Assembly (NCBI GenBank): GCA_003972985.1
Contig: QNZQ01000075.1
Span: 1 to 32,963 of the forward strand
Direction: 5' to 3'
Length of the DNA stretch: 32,963 bases
Origin: Gammaproteobacteria bacterium
GTDB taxonomy: Bacteria; Pseudomonadota; Gammaproteobacteria; Chromatiales; Chromatiaceae
Shown: positions 1-9,586 of the stretch, in pieces
Position numbering within the stretch: the first letter of the stretch is position 1
How the letters are laid out: every line of letters begins with the position of its first letter
Program-made: the position numbers and the translations under genes
The notes under the pieces: model-generated
Databases searched by the model: none
Told to the model about the DNA's origin: nothing
What the model saw: only the letters and a program-made list of their open reading frames with translations

Positions 1-235
1 GCACATCGGCCTCCAGGATCGTCTTGTACTGACACGTATCCAGGTGGCGCCAGCGACGACGGCGCGAGTCGTAACCTGGCGCCGGCTTGCTACAGGTCGG
101 GCAACATGGCTGTGCACCCGCTTTCCGTTCCACGTGGACGATGACTTGCTCTTGGGGCATATCAACCTCCACATCGGCGACTCGCCAAGGTGCCTGAATA
201 CCCAATATCCGGGTGTATAGATCAATGTCTCTCAT
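1..235 (-). CDS. ISL3 family transposase, N-terminal part, truncated by window edge
   Basis: Reverse-strand translation from ATG at 235: MRDIDLYTRILGIQAPWRVADVEVDMPQEQVIVHVERKAGAQPCCPTCSKPAPGYDSRRRRWRHLDTCQYKTILEADV. It has the zinc-finger CPxC motif and the 'RRWRHLDTCQYKTILEADV' block typical of ISL3 transposases. It is absent from the ORF track because it is open at the edge. Confidence 0.88.
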   Translation of the reverse strand, partial: MRDIDLYTRILGIQAPWRVADVEVDMPQEQVIVHVERKAGAQPCCPTCSKPAPGYDSRRRRWRHLDTCQYKTILEADV

Positions 236-277
236 GCTGCCCTACGCTAAACTACCCACTCGATCAGGGGAAGAGCC
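1..277 (-). mobile_element. End of an ISL3-family insertion sequence
   Basis: Transposase start plus a candidate terminal inverted repeat reading inward GGCTCTTCCCCTGATCGAGTGGG (complement of 255-277). MBOAT coding sequence resumes immediately after it. Confidence 0.72.
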
Positions 278-1268
278 TTCCATCGGACTGTTCAAGAAGG
301 CAGTTCTTGCCGATGGTGTCGCACCCTACAGCACCTCGGTTTTCGACGCTGCTGCATCCGGCGAACCCATGACTTTTTTCGTGGCCTGGGGTGGCGCCCT
401 GGCCTACACCATGCAACTCTATTTCGATTTTTCCGGTTATTCCGACATGGCCATCGGGGCTGCCAGATTGTTCGGCATCCGCCTGCCATTGAATTTCCAC
501 TCCCCCTACAAGTCCACCAGCATCGTGGAATTCTGGCGACGCTGGCATATGACGCTGTCCCGCTTTCTACGCGACTACCTCTATATTCCCCTTGGGGGAA
601 GCCGGCGAGGAAAAGCGCGCCGCTACTTCAACCTTTTCGCAACCATGCTCCTTGGCGGGTTGTGGCACGGCGCAGGCTGGACCTTTGTCGTCTGGGGTGG
701 ACTGCATGGTCTTTACCTGGCCATCAACCATGCCTGGCACCGTTTCCATCCTTTCATTCCAGCGCGGATACGTCTGCGCGGCAGCCTGGGGAAGACCCTT
801 GCCTGGAGCCTTACGTTTCTCAGCGTGGTGGTGGGCTGGGTCTTCTTCCGCGCCAACGACTTCAATAGTGCCATTGCCATTCTCCAGGGAATGTCGGGAA
901 ACAACGGTATCGCTCTGCCAAACGCAATCATGGCCCGGCTTGGCAGCCTGGGAGAGTGGCTGGGCTCAATGGGGCTGGAAACCTATCTTGGAGGCGGCTC
1001 CCAATTCATGTTCACCTATCTCTGGATCATTCCCTTGCTGCTGATTGCCCTGTTCCTGCCCAATACCCAGCAGATCTTGAACCACTTCGAGCCCGCCCTG
1101 GCCACCTATCCATCCGATGAGAACACAGAGATCCGGGGCTTCTCGGGAATCACCTCTCGCCTGGCCTGGCGACCATCCTTTGCCTGGGCCCTGGGCATTG
1201 GAATAGTGACCACTTTCGGCATACTGGCACTCTCCAGTGTTTCCGAATTCCTGTACTTCCAGTTCTGA
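278..1268 (+). pseudogene. MBOAT family O-acyltransferase (AlgI-like), 5' end removed or interrupted by the ISL3 element
   Basis: Reads IGLFKKAVLADGVAPY...YFDFSGYSDMAIGAARLFGIRLPLNFHSPYKSTSIVEFWRRWHMTLSRFLRDYLYIPLGG...GGLWHGAGWTFVVWGGLHG, i.e. the AlgI/MBOAT C-terminal two thirds including the catalytic His region. The N-terminal transmembrane part is missing, and the first ~22 codons of ORF 213..1268 are IS sequence. Confidence 0.82.
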
Positions 1269-2431
1269 TGGATGCCAAGCACGACAATCATGCCCGTTTT
1301 CTGCGCATCTGGGGGTGGACCATCACCCTGGCACTTGCGCTGACCATACTGTTCAACTATGCAATGGATCCTTACGGACTTCTCGACACTCCACGCCACA
1401 AGGGGTTCAATGCCAAAAAACCCTTAGCCCCGAGCCACGTTCGCATAGCCAAGCCTTACCAGGTCGTGACCTTTGCTCCCAAGACATTGAACTCTGGGAA
1501 CTCCCGTCCCGAAATAGGTCTGGATCCCGCCAACTCCTGTTGGGAAGCTTCTGAACGCCCGGTGTTCAATATCGGCCTGCCAGGCTCTGGCATCTACCAA
1601 CAGGCCCGAATCATCCAGCACGCACTTGCAGGGGGAAGCGTACAACAGGTTTTCTGGGGACTCGATTTCGTCGACTTTCATACACGACATGAGGGTATCG
1701 TGAACCGATGGGAAGAGGGAAACAGCCACCTCGAATTCGAGAAACGATTGCGCGTAACTCCGGATGGCAATCCAAATCCATCATTTTCCTGGCGGAGGCT
1801 TACAGAGCATTTTCAAACACTGGTCTCTCTGACCGCCCTCAAGGACAGCCTGGCCACGCTGTTGGCGCAAAGGGATCCATACAGTTCCGACATCAGGCGG
1901 GACGGTTTCAATCCGGCAAGAGACTATCTGGGTATCATCCGATGGGAAGGACAGCCAGTTCTCTTTGAACAGAAATGGAAGGAACTGGAAAAAATGTTCA
2001 GCCGCTCCAATCTCAGCATCTATGCCGGAAACGATCGCTGGTCACCGGAATTCGAAAGCGTGGAACGTCTTCTAAAATTTGCGGCTGCAAGAAAAGTTCG
2101 TGTCACTCTCTTCATCAATCCTTACCATGAGAGCTATCTAGACATCATCGAAGCCAGTGGCCACCAGCCCGCTTTCCAGGAATGGAAAGTCAGGCTGGCC
2201 GAGCTGGCGCAGGATCACGGAACAGCCCTGTGGGACTTCAGCCTTCGCAACTCTATTACCGGTGAGGACGTGCCCGATACCGGAGGCAAAAAATCCATCA
2301 TGCGCTGGTTCTGGGAACCGGCTCACTACCGAAAGACATTCGGGGACCTGATGCTGAGCCTGATGCTCGGACGTGCGTGCGCTCCTGAATTGCCGCCAGA
2401 GAAAATCGGGAGGCGCTTAACACCGGAATGA
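1268..2431 (+). CDS. Membrane-anchored MBOAT-partner protein, possibly SGNH/DltD/AlgJ-like
   Basis: 387 aa ORF whose ATG overlaps the MBOAT stop (TGATG). It has an N-terminal TM segment, and 'LNSGNSRPEIGLDP' resembles the block I region (GxSR...GxDP) of acyltransferase-associated SGNH-like proteins. Confidence 0.6.
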   Translation: MDAKHDNHARFLRIWGWTITLALALTILFNYAMDPYGLLDTPRHKGFNAKKPLAPSHVRIAKPYQVVTFAPKTLNSGNSRPEIGLDPANSCWEASERPVFNIGLPGSGIYQQARIIQHALAGGSVQQVFWGLDFVDFHTRHEGIVNRWEEGNSHLEFEKRLRVTPDGNPNPSFSWRRLTEHFQTLVSLTALKDSLATLLAQRDPYSSDIRRDGFNPARDYLGIIRWEGQPVLFEQKWKELEKMFSRSNLSIYAGNDRWSPEFESVERLLKFAAARKVRVTLFINPYHESYLDIIEASGHQPAFQEWKVRLAELAQDHGTALWDFSLRNSITGEDVPDTGGKKSIMRWFWEPAHYRKTFGDLMLSLMLGRACAPELPPEKIGRRLTPE

Positions 2432-2461
2432 TTCGGTACGGAAGCACGTCCGCGGGGGCTG

Positions 2462-4288
2462 TCAGCCTTCCCGCCTGGCCTTCTTCCGCTCGTGCTCCTT
2501 GAGATGCTTCTTGCGCAGACGGATGGCGTCGGGGGTCACCTCCACCAGCTCGTCCTCCTCGATGAACTCCAGCGCCTGTTCCAGCGAGAAGCGCACCGGT
2601 GGGGTTAGGATGAGGGATTCATCCTTGCCGGCAGCGCGGATGTTGGTGAGCTGCTTGCCCTTGGTGGGATTCACCGTGAGATCGTTGTCCCGCGAGTGGA
2701 GACCGATAATCTGGCCCTCGTAGACGTCCTGTCCGTGTTCGACGAAGAGCTTGCCCCGCTCCTGCAGGTTGAACAGAGCATAGGCCAATGCCTTGCCGGT
2801 GGTGTTGGAGATCATCACCCCGTTGCTGCGCGGCGCAATGCCTCCGGACTGGGCGGGGCCATAGTGGTCGAAGACGTGGTACATGAGGCCGGTGCCGGAG
2901 GTCGATGTCATGAACTCGGTCTGGAAACCGATGAGTCCCCGGGACGGGATGATGTAGTCGAGCCGCACCCGGCCGCTGCCGTCGGGCGCCATGTCCTGCA
3001 GCTGCCCCCGGCGCTCGCCCAGGGCCTCCATGATGGCGCCCTGGTGCTGCTCTTCCACGTCCACGGTGAGCTGCTCGTAGGGCTCGCAGACCTCGCCGTC
3101 GATCTCGCGGAAGATCACCTCGGGGCGGGAGACGGCAAGCTCGTAGCCCTCGCGGCGCATGTTCTCCAGCAGGACGGACAGATGCAGCTCGCCGCGGCCG
3201 GAGACCTTGAACTTCTCCGGGTCCGGCCCCTCCTCCACGCGCAGCGCCACGTTATGGATCAGCTCCCGCTCCAGGCGCTCCTTGAGCTGGCGCGAGGTGA
3301 GGTACTTGCCCTCCTTGCCGGCAAAGGGCGAGGTGTTCACCTGGAAGGTCATGGAAACGGTGGGCTCGTCCACGGTGAGCGGCGGCAGCGCTTCGGGATG
3401 CTCGGGATCGCAGAGAGTATCAGAGACGTTGGGCGCCTCGATACCGGCAATGGCGATGATGTCACCCGCAGAAGCCTCCTCCACCTCGTGGCGTTCCAGC
3501 CCCAGGTAGCCGTAGACCCGGCCGATCTTCGCCCTGTGCTCGGAGCCGTCGTACTTGAGCACGGTCACCTGCTGGTTCGGCTTCACCTTGCCCCGGGTGA
3601 TGCGCCCCACGGCGATGGCGCCCACGTAGCTGTTGTAGTCGAGGTTGGAGACCTGCATCTGGAAGGGCCCCTCGGGATCCACATCCGGCGGCGGGCAGTT
3701 GTCCACGATGGCCTGGAACAGGGGCGTCATGTCACCTTCGCGCAGGCTGTCGTCCTCGCTGGCGTAGCCGTTGATGGCCGAGGCGTAGATGATGGGGAAG
3801 TCGAGCTGCTCGTCGGTGGCGCCGAGGCGGTCGAAGAGCTCGAACACCTGGTCGATGACCCAGTCGGGACGGGCACCATCGCGGTCGATCTTGTTCACCA
3901 CCAGGATCGGCTTGAGACCGTGCTGGAAGGCCTTCTGGGTGACGAAACGGGTCTGGGGCATGGGCCCTTCCACCGCATCCACCAGCAGCAGCACCGAGTC
4001 CACCATGGAGAGCACCCGCTCCACCTCGCCGCCGAAATCGGCGTGGCCCGGGGTGTCCACGATGTTGATGCGGTAGTCGCCCCACTTGATGGCGGTGTTC
4101 TTTGAAAGAATGGTGATGCCCCGCTCCTTCTCCAGGTCGTTGGAGTCCATCACCCGCTCCACCTCACCGAAACGCTCGCCCAGGGTACCGGACTGCTTCA
4201 GGAGTTCATCGACGAGGGTGGTCTTGCCATGATCGACGTGGGCGATGATGGCGATGTTTCTGAGGTTTTCGATCACGGGTAACGACAC
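2462..4288 (-). CDS. typA: Ribosome-associated GTPase TypA/BipA
   Basis: 608 aa: [28 protein letters not shown]..., [66 protein letters not shown]-terminal [10 protein letters not shown]...[28 protein letters not shown]. Confidence 0.97.
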   Translation of the reverse strand: MSLPVIENLRNIAIIAHVDHGKTTLVDELLKQSGTLGERFGEVERVMDSNDLEKERGITILSKNTAIKWGDYRINIVDTPGHADFGGEVERVLSMVDSVLLLVDAVEGPMPQTRFVTQKAFQHGLKPILVVNKIDRDGARPDWVIDQVFELFDRLGATDEQLDFPIIYASAINGYASEDDSLREGDMTPLFQAIVDNCPPPDVDPEGPFQMQVSNLDYNSYVGAIAVGRITRGKVKPNQQVTVLKYDGSEHRAKIGRVYGYLGLERHEVEEASAGDIIAIAGIEAPNVSDTLCDPEHPEALPPLTVDEPTVSMTFQVNTSPFAGKEGKYLTSRQLKERLERELIHNVALRVEEGPDPEKFKVSGRGELHLSVLLENMRREGYELAVSRPEVIFREIDGEVCEPYEQLTVDVEEQHQGAIMEALGERRGQLQDMAPDGSGRVRLDYIIPSRGLIGFQTEFMTSTSGTGLMYHVFDHYGPAQSGGIAPRSNGVMISNTTGKALAYALFNLQERGKLFVEHGQDVYEGQIIGLHSRDNDLTVNPTKGKQLTNIRAAGKDESLILTPPVRFSLEQALEFIEEDELVEVTPDAIRLRKKHLKEHERKKARREG

Positions 4289-4340
4289 TTGGCTTGAAGG
4301 AAAGGGAGCGGATTATACGCGCTTTTGATTCCCAGGGTGG

Positions 4341-4420
4341 GGTTGGGTACGCTGCGCTTTGCCCAACCTACCCCGGATCCGCATACACAGGATGGGCGAA
4401 GGCCGACAGGCCGTGCTCAA
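4341..4420. repeat. Bipartite dispersed hairpin repeat, copy 1
   Basis: Hairpin I GGTTGGGTACGCTGCGCTTTGCCCAACC followed by hairpin II GATGGGCGAAGGCCGACAGGCCGTGCTCAA. Related to copies at 7083, 17955 and 19554. Confidence 0.75.
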
Positions 4421-4522
4421 TACCGTTCCCGCCCGAGAAAATATCAATGACTTGTGAGCGATTCCCAACAAAGGACTTGCAGCAGAAACCGCAGGCCATT
4501 GGGTTGTAACAATTCTGAAACA

Positions 4523-4557
4523 CTATCCACAAATCCTGTGGATAACTTTGTGGATCA
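4523..4557. promoter_or_regulatory. Cluster of DnaA-box-like 9-mers (one exact TTATCCACA, two one-mismatch)
   Basis: CTATCCACA (4523-4531), TGTGGATAA (4537-4545, exact TTATNCACA on minus strand), TGTGGATCA (4549-4557). The first two form a perfect 8-bp inverted repeat TATCCACA-AATCC-TGTGGATA. A further exact box TGTGCATAA lies at 4727-4735. Confidence 0.6.
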
Positions 4558-4763
4558 AGTCTGGAAAGGGGTCGCAAACGAAAAGAACTGCTTGATTCCG
4601 GTCAAATCGTACAAAAAATGCACAATTTTGAATTTCCTTGTTTTTCAGCAACTTGGATTATCAGGGAAAAATTCCCTCCGTTCCGTCAACCCGGATTCAA
4701 GGCTTTGTCGACGAACCGGAGCACGATGTGCATAACATCGCGCTCCGACTCGCGGAACAGCAG

Positions 4764-5186
4764 CTATTTTGCAACAGAAACGGCCTTGGAACCGGTACAG
4801 TCCCAGGCAAAGGTGCAGTCCACTTCCCCCAGCACCACGGCAAAGCCGGTTTCACCGTCGTTCAGGATCATGGAGATGGGCGTCCTGCCACCGAAACGCT
4901 TCTGCCGCTGATGTATCCAGCGGCCCGACATCTTGGGGTTCACCGGATAGGCGGTGCGCAGCGCATCGGCGATGCGCACCACATATTCGCAGCGACGCAA
5001 CACCGTGGGATCGTTGGGAAACAGTGCATGTCCCTCGCGGAACTTGGCAAAGGTGCGTGCCCGCACGTCATCGGGCAGGCCCAGCACCTGGCGCATGGTG
5101 TCCGCATCCAGGTTCCAGCTGTCCAGTATGTGCATCACGGCCCGGGTAATGTCGGCCAGTGCCTGCTGCTTGTTGTCGGTACTCAT
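4764..5186 (-). CDS. MbcA/ParS/Xre-antitoxin-like (DUF2384) protein
   Basis: 140 aa with C-terminal 'WIHQRQKRFGGRTPISMILNDGETGFAVVLGEVD', matching the DUF2384 toxin-binding domain pattern (n..fgGrtPl..ml...). No RES-type toxin is seen nearby. Confidence 0.7.
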   Translation of the reverse strand: MSTDNKQQALADITRAVMHILDSWNLDADTMRQVLGLPDDVRARTFAKFREGHALFPNDPTVLRRCEYVVRIADALRTAYPVNPKMSGRWIHQRQKRFGGRTPISMILNDGETGFAVVLGEVDCTFAWDCTGSKAVSVAK

Positions 5187-5257
5187 GGTTCACTCACTCC
5201 TGAAATTACTCGTTTAATGGCCGGTGATTTCGTCGGGCACGCCAATCGCGGTAATGC

Positions 5258-5287
5258 GTAGGGTGAGAAAAGCGCAGCGTGCCCGCC
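5258..5287. repeat. Degenerate half copy of the dispersed hairpin repeat
   Basis: GTAGGGTGAGAAAAGCGCAGCGTGCCCGCC resembles GTAGGTTGGGCAAAGCGCAGCGTGCCCAAC at 7084. Confidence 0.5.
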
Positions 5288-5352
5288 ATTGCCTGCCCAA
5301 AAACACCGGCCGTTTAATTGTAGAGTATTTTACTAGGTTATTCGCCCGGATA

Positions 5353-5790
5353 CTACCCGAAGAGCTTTTGCCACCAGCGCTTGCGATTGTTGGGCAGAGG
5401 CCGGTCGGCCTCCATGTCCACTGGCGGGATACGGCTCAGCACCCAGCCGGGCAGCGGCGGATTGTCGCTGTAACCGCACACTACGCCCAGGTTGTTGGGG
5501 TCGTAGATCTTGACCATGGAGGGCTTTTCCAGGTCATCGGCGTAGACGATGCCGCAGTAGTCCTCTTCGTGCTCCTCGCGCAGCAGCTTGTCGATCTCGT
5601 GGAGGAAATTGAGAAACTCTTCCCGGCTGGCGACCTTTACCGGCGGTTCGTGGCCGATGGAGTAGACATACCAGCCTTCCGGATCCTGGCGCAGCCGTTC
5701 CCACAGGTCATCCAGGTGATGCCAGCGCAGTGCCGAGGTGAAACTGCCGCGAAAGGCACTGCGATAGTCGCTGTCGGTGTTTTCCTGCAT
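5353..5790 (-). CDS. Conserved-looking hypothetical protein
   Basis: 145 aa ORF with coherent hydrophilic protein, placed divergently from purC. No family recognised. Confidence 0.65.
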   Translation of the reverse strand: MQENTDSDYRSAFRGSFTSALRWHHLDDLWERLRQDPEGWYVYSIGHEPPVKVASREEFLNFLHEIDKLLREEHEEDYCGIVYADDLEKPSMVKIYDPNNLGVVCGYSDNPPLPGWVLSRIPPVDMEADRPLPNNRKRWWQKLFG

Positions 5791-5793
5791 GGG

Positions 5794-5799
5794 TATAAT
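5794..5799 (+). promoter_or_regulatory. Candidate -10 element (TATAAT) for purC
   Basis: TATAAT within the 38-bp divergent gap between the hypothetical gene start (5790) and purC ATG (5829). No strong -35 element. Confidence 0.4.
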
Positions 5800-5828
5800 T
5801 ACCTTTTGCTCCTGTCCGTCTTTTCCAG

Positions 5829-6725
5829 ATGACCGCCCTCTACCAGTCCGATCTTTCAGGTCTCGAGCTCATCAACCGCGGCAAGGTGCGCGATATCTAC
5901 GCCGTGGACGACGAACACCTGCTCATCGTCACCACCGACCGCCTCTCCGCCTTCGACGTGATCCTGCCCCAGCCCATTCCCGGCAAGGGCGAGGTGCTGA
6001 CCCGGGTTTCGAACTTCTGGTTCAAACGCACCGAACCGCTGGTTCCGAACCAGCTCACCGACATTCCCCTGGAAGCGGTGGTCACCGATGCCAAGGAGAG
6101 GAAAATGCTCGGCGACCGGGCCATCGTGGTGCGCAGGCTCCAGCCCCTGCCGGTGGAGGCCATCGTGCGCGGTTATATCATCGGTTCCGGCTGGAAAGAT
6201 TACCAGAAAACCGGCCAGGTCTGCGGCATTCCCCTGCCGCAGGGACTGCAGCTGGCCGACCGCCTGCCCGAGCCCATTTTCACGCCTTCCACCAAGGCGG
6301 AGCAGGGCGAGCACGACCAGAACGTGGATTTCGGGCACATCGCGGGGCTCATCGGGCAGGAACTGGCCGAGCAGGTGCGCGACCTGAGCCTGCGGATCTA
6401 CGGCGAAGCGGCGGAATATGCCCTCTCCCGCGGCATCATCATCGCCGACACCAAGTTCGAGTTCGGACTGGACGAGGCCGGCCGGCTGCACCTCATCGAC
6501 GAGGTGCTCACCCCCGACTCCTCCCGCTTCTGGCCGGCGGACCAGTACCGGCCCGGCAGCAGCCCACCCAGCTTCGACAAGCAGTTCGTGCGCGACTACC
6601 TCGAATCCATCGGCTGGAACAAGAGACCACCCGCGCCAGAACTGCCCCGGGAGATCATCGACAAAACCGCAGAGAAATACCGTGAGGCCGAGCGCCGCCT
6701 CACCGGACAGCACCAGGCCCCGTAG
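5829..6725 (+). CDS. purC: Phosphoribosylaminoimidazole-succinocarboxamide synthase
   Basis: 298 aa: [52 protein letters not shown]...[52 protein letters not shown]. Confidence 0.97.
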   Translation: MTALYQSDLSGLELINRGKVRDIYAVDDEHLLIVTTDRLSAFDVILPQPIPGKGEVLTRVSNFWFKRTEPLVPNQLTDIPLEAVVTDAKERKMLGDRAIVVRRLQPLPVEAIVRGYIIGSGWKDYQKTGQVCGIPLPQGLQLADRLPEPIFTPSTKAEQGEHDQNVDFGHIAGLIGQELAEQVRDLSLRIYGEAAEYALSRGIIIADTKFEFGLDEAGRLHLIDEVLTPDSSRFWPADQYRPGSSPPSFDKQFVRDYLESIGWNKRPPAPELPREIIDKTAEKYREAERRLTGQHQAP

Positions 6726-6788
6726 GAGCGGCGCCCCACCGCGAATTATTTCGGCCCGGGGACGGCCTCCCACGGTAACCTGTACAAC

Positions 6789-7061
6789 ATGACCAAGAAA
6801 TCGCCCCGCATCACCCTGTATTCCACCAGCCGCTGCGCCCACTGCCGCCAGCTCAAACAGTGGCTGCAGCAGCATCGGATCCCCTTCCGGGAAATGGACA
6901 TCCAGCGCACCCCCCGGGCAATGCGGGAATTCCAGCAGCACGGCGTCCGCGGCGTTCCGCTTCTCCGCATAGGCGACCAGGTGGTTCGCGGCTTCGATTC
7001 CAAGAGAATCACGAAACTGCTCCGCGCTGCCGGGGTGCTCTCCGAATCATCGGAGCATTGA
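6789..7061 (+). CDS. Glutaredoxin family protein
   Basis: 90 aa thioredoxin fold: ITLYSTSRCAHCRQLKQWLQQHRIPFREMDIQ...GVRGVPLLRIGDQVVRGFDSKRITKLL, with a CxxC motif and cis-Pro (GVP). Confidence 0.85.
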   Translation: MTKKSPRITLYSTSRCAHCRQLKQWLQQHRIPFREMDIQRTPRAMREFQQHGVRGVPLLRIGDQVVRGFDSKRITKLLRAAGVLSESSEH

Positions 7062-7082
7062 CTCCACCTCGTCACGTCATCC

Positions 7083-7168
7083 TGTAGGTTGGGCAAAGCG
7101 CAGCGTGCCCAACAACATCCCACTACATAAAGATGGGCACGGCCTTGCGGCCTTTGCCCATCCTACGC
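7083..7168. repeat. Bipartite dispersed hairpin repeat, copy 2
   Basis: GTTGGGCAAAGCGCAGCGTGCCCAAC then GATGGGCACGGCCTTGCGGCCTTTGCCCATC. Both halves are self-complementary. Hairpin I is inverted relative to copies 1, 3 and 4. Confidence 0.78.
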
Positions 7169-7226
7169 ATCCGGAGCCTAGGGTAGCGTCAATCCTGAAC
7201 CATCGGCGCATCGAGCGGAAGCTGCT

Positions 7227-8453
7227 ATGATGCCCGAGAAGGCGAATCGCATGGAAACCCACACCTTTTTTCTTCAGCTGCTGATCATCCTGGTCGCGGC
7301 GCGGCTCTTCGCCGAGATCGCTGTGCACCTGGGCGCCCCTGCGGTCATTGGCGAGCTCACTGCCGGCATCATCCTGGGGCCCAGCCTGCTCGGCTGGATC
7401 CAGCCCAACGAGATCATCCGCTACCTTGCCGAAATCGGCATCCTGCTGCTGCTCTTCGAAGTGGGGCTCGACACCGACATGCGCAAGCTGATGAACACCG
7501 GCAGGAGCTCCGCCATCGTCGCGCTGGGCGGATTCATCATCCCCTTCGTGCTGGGCTATCTGCTGGCCTCGCTGGCTTTCGACCTTTCCACTCTGGTTTC
7601 CCTGTTCATCGGCGGCGCGCTCACTGCCACCAGCATCGGCATCACCCTGCGCGTGCTCTCCGACCTCGGCCAGCGCAACAGCCGTGAAGGCCAGATCGTG
7701 CTCGGTGCCGCGGTGCTGGACGACGTGCTCGGCGTGGTACTGCTGGCACTGCTCTACGAGTTTTCCATCGCCGGCGGCATCAGCCTGGCCAATACCGGCA
7801 AGGTGCTGGCCTTCATCACCCTCTTCTTCCTGCTGGCCCCCATTGCCGCCAAGCTGATCTCGGTGCTCATCAAGCACGTGGACGACGCCAGTGATCTGCC
7901 GGGCCTGATCCCCACCGCCATGGTATCGCTGGTGCTGCTCTTCGCCTGGCTGGCCCACAAGATGGGTGCACCGGAACTGCTGGGCGGCTTTGCCGCCGGC
8001 CTGGCACTGTCACGCCGCTTCTTTCTCCCTTTCGGTATCGCCCTGCACACCGAAACCGAATTCTCCCAGCGCATCGAAGCGCAGATGCGCCCAATAATCC
8101 AGCTCTTCACCCCCATCTTCTTCGTCATGGTGGGGCTTTCGCTGAATCTGCAGGAGGTGGACTGGTCCTCCGCCTTCATCTGGGCGTTCTCCTTCCTCTT
8201 CCTGCTGGTGGCCATCATCGGCAAGTTCAGCGGTGCCCTGCTCACGGCAGAACCGATACGCCAGCGCATCGCCATCGGTGTGGCCATGGTTCCAAGGGGC
8301 GAGGTCGGCCTGATCTTCGCCGAGCTGGGCCGCACCAGCGGCATCTTCGACAACAATATCTATGCCGGCATGATCATGGTCATCGCCCTGACTACCCTGC
8401 TGCCGCCTTTTCTGCTCAAGTACATCTACCGTCAGGAATTCACCACCCAATAA
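7227..8453 (+). CDS. Cation/proton antiporter, CPA2/KefB-type membrane domain
   Basis: 408 aa, multi-TM: HLGAPAVIGELTAGIILGPSLLGWI...IGILLLLFEVGLDTDMRKL...LGAAVLDDVLGVVLLALL...MVPRGEVGLIFAELG. Confidence 0.92.
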   Translation: MMPEKANRMETHTFFLQLLIILVAARLFAEIAVHLGAPAVIGELTAGIILGPSLLGWIQPNEIIRYLAEIGILLLLFEVGLDTDMRKLMNTGRSSAIVALGGFIIPFVLGYLLASLAFDLSTLVSLFIGGALTATSIGITLRVLSDLGQRNSREGQIVLGAAVLDDVLGVVLLALLYEFSIAGGISLANTGKVLAFITLFFLLAPIAAKLISVLIKHVDDASDLPGLIPTAMVSLVLLFAWLAHKMGAPELLGGFAAGLALSRRFFLPFGIALHTETEFSQRIEAQMRPIIQLFTPIFFVMVGLSLNLQEVDWSSAFIWAFSFLFLLVAIIGKFSGALLTAEPIRQRIAIGVAMVPRGEVGLIFAELGRTSGIFDNNIYAGMIMVIALTTLLPPFLLKYIYRQEFTTQ

Positions 8454-8475
8454 AAAGGGCGCCGAAGCGCCCTTT
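8454..8475 (-). terminator. Intrinsic terminator downstream of fba
   Basis: Perfect 9-bp stem AAAGGGCGC-CGAA-GCGCCCTTT. On the minus strand it has a UUCG loop followed by a TTA-rich tail (AAAGGGCGCTTCGGCGCCCTTTTTA). Confidence 0.8.
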
Positions 8476-8500
8476 GCAAGATTCCCATTTCAAGGTTGGA

Positions 8501-9550
8501 TCATTTGCTCTCTGCTTCGTAGCGCTTGTACATCTCTTCCAGCGAAACCGGCTTGATCTTGGACGCATGGCCGGCGCTGCCGAAGGCTTCGTAGCGGGCC
8601 TTGCAAATCCCCTTCATGGCCTCGGTGGAGGCCTTGAGGAACTTGCGCGGGTCGAAGTTGGAAGGATTGTCGTGCAGGTGCTTGCGGATGGCGCCGGTGG
8701 AGGCCATGCGCAGGTCGGTGTCGATGTTCACCTTACGCACGCCGTGCTTGATACCTTCCACGATCTCTTCCACGGGCACGCCGTAGGTCTCACCCATGTC
8801 GCCGCCATACTCGTTGATGATCTTGAGCCACTCCTGGGGAACCGAGGAGGAGCCGTGCATCACCAGGTGGGTGTTGGGAATGCGCGCGTGGATCTCCTTG
8901 ATGCGGTCGATACGCAGCACCTCGCCGGTGGGCGGCTTGGTGAACTTGTAGGCACCGTGGGAGGTACCGATGGCGATGGCCAGCGCGTCGACGCCGGTCT
9001 TCTCCACGAAGTCGGCGGCCTGGTCGGGATCGGTGAGCAGCTGGTCCATATCCAGCTTGCCCTCGGCACCGTGGCCGTCTTCCTCGCCCATCATGCCGGT
9101 CTCCAGGGAACCCAGGCAACCCAGCTCGCCTTCCACGGAGACACCACCGGCGTGGGCCATCTCCACCACCTTGCGCGTGGTCTCCACGTTGTACTCGTAG
9201 GTGGAGGGGGTCTTCATGTCCGGCATCAGGGAACCGTCCATCATCACCGAGGTGAAGCCGGACTGGATGGAACGCAGGCAGACGCCGGGCTCGGAACCGT
9301 GGTCCTGGTGCATGACCACGGGAATGTGCGGATACATCTCCACCGCGGCGGAGATGAGGTGGCGCAGGAAGGGCTCGCCGGCATAGGAGCGTGCACCGGC
9401 AGAACCCTGCATGATCACGGGGCTGTCGGTCTCGTCCGCGGCCTGCATTATGGCGTGCACCTGCTCCATGTTGTTCACGTTGAAGGCAGGCATGCCGAAG
9501 TCGTGCTCGGCAGCGTAATCGAGTAGTTGACGCATGGAAATCAGGGCCAT
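8501..9550 (-). CDS. fba: Fructose-bisphosphate aldolase, class II (Calvin-type)
   Basis: 349 aa: [85 protein letters not shown]..., [16 protein letters not shown]. Confidence 0.96.
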   Translation of the reverse strand: MALISMRQLLDYAAEHDFGMPAFNVNNMEQVHAIMQAADETDSPVIMQGSAGARSYAGEPFLRHLISAAVEMYPHIPVVMHQDHGSEPGVCLRSIQSGFTSVMMDGSLMPDMKTPSTYEYNVETTRKVVEMAHAGGVSVEGELGCLGSLETGMMGEEDGHGAEGKLDMDQLLTDPDQAADFVEKTGVDALAIAIGTSHGAYKFTKPPTGEVLRIDRIKEIHARIPNTHLVMHGSSSVPQEWLKIINEYGGDMGETYGVPVEEIVEGIKHGVRKVNIDTDLRMASTGAIRKHLHDNPSNFDPRKFLKASTEAMKGICKARYEAFGSAGHASKIKPVSLEEMYKRYEAESK

Positions 9551-9586
9551 GATTCTCTCCTTATCAGGTTATTTGCTTGGATTCGG

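Noticed and set aside
213-277. First ~22 codons of ORF 213..1268 as genuine MBOAT N-terminus
   Set aside because: They are ISL3-end sequence read on the opposite strand, and real MBOAT proteins have a long N-terminal TM region instead.
2696-4105. 469-aa plus-strand ORF antisense to typA
   Set aside because: Shadow ORF driven by codon bias of typA.
4290-5350. Toxin-antitoxin pair call for the DUF2384 gene and its neighbour
   Set aside because: The neighbour lacks RES-domain features and is separated by ~165 bp with a degenerate repeat. Kept only as a hypothesis.
5777-6685. 302-aa ORF overlapping purC in another frame
   Set aside because: Out-of-frame Arg/Ala/Pro-rich reading of purC.
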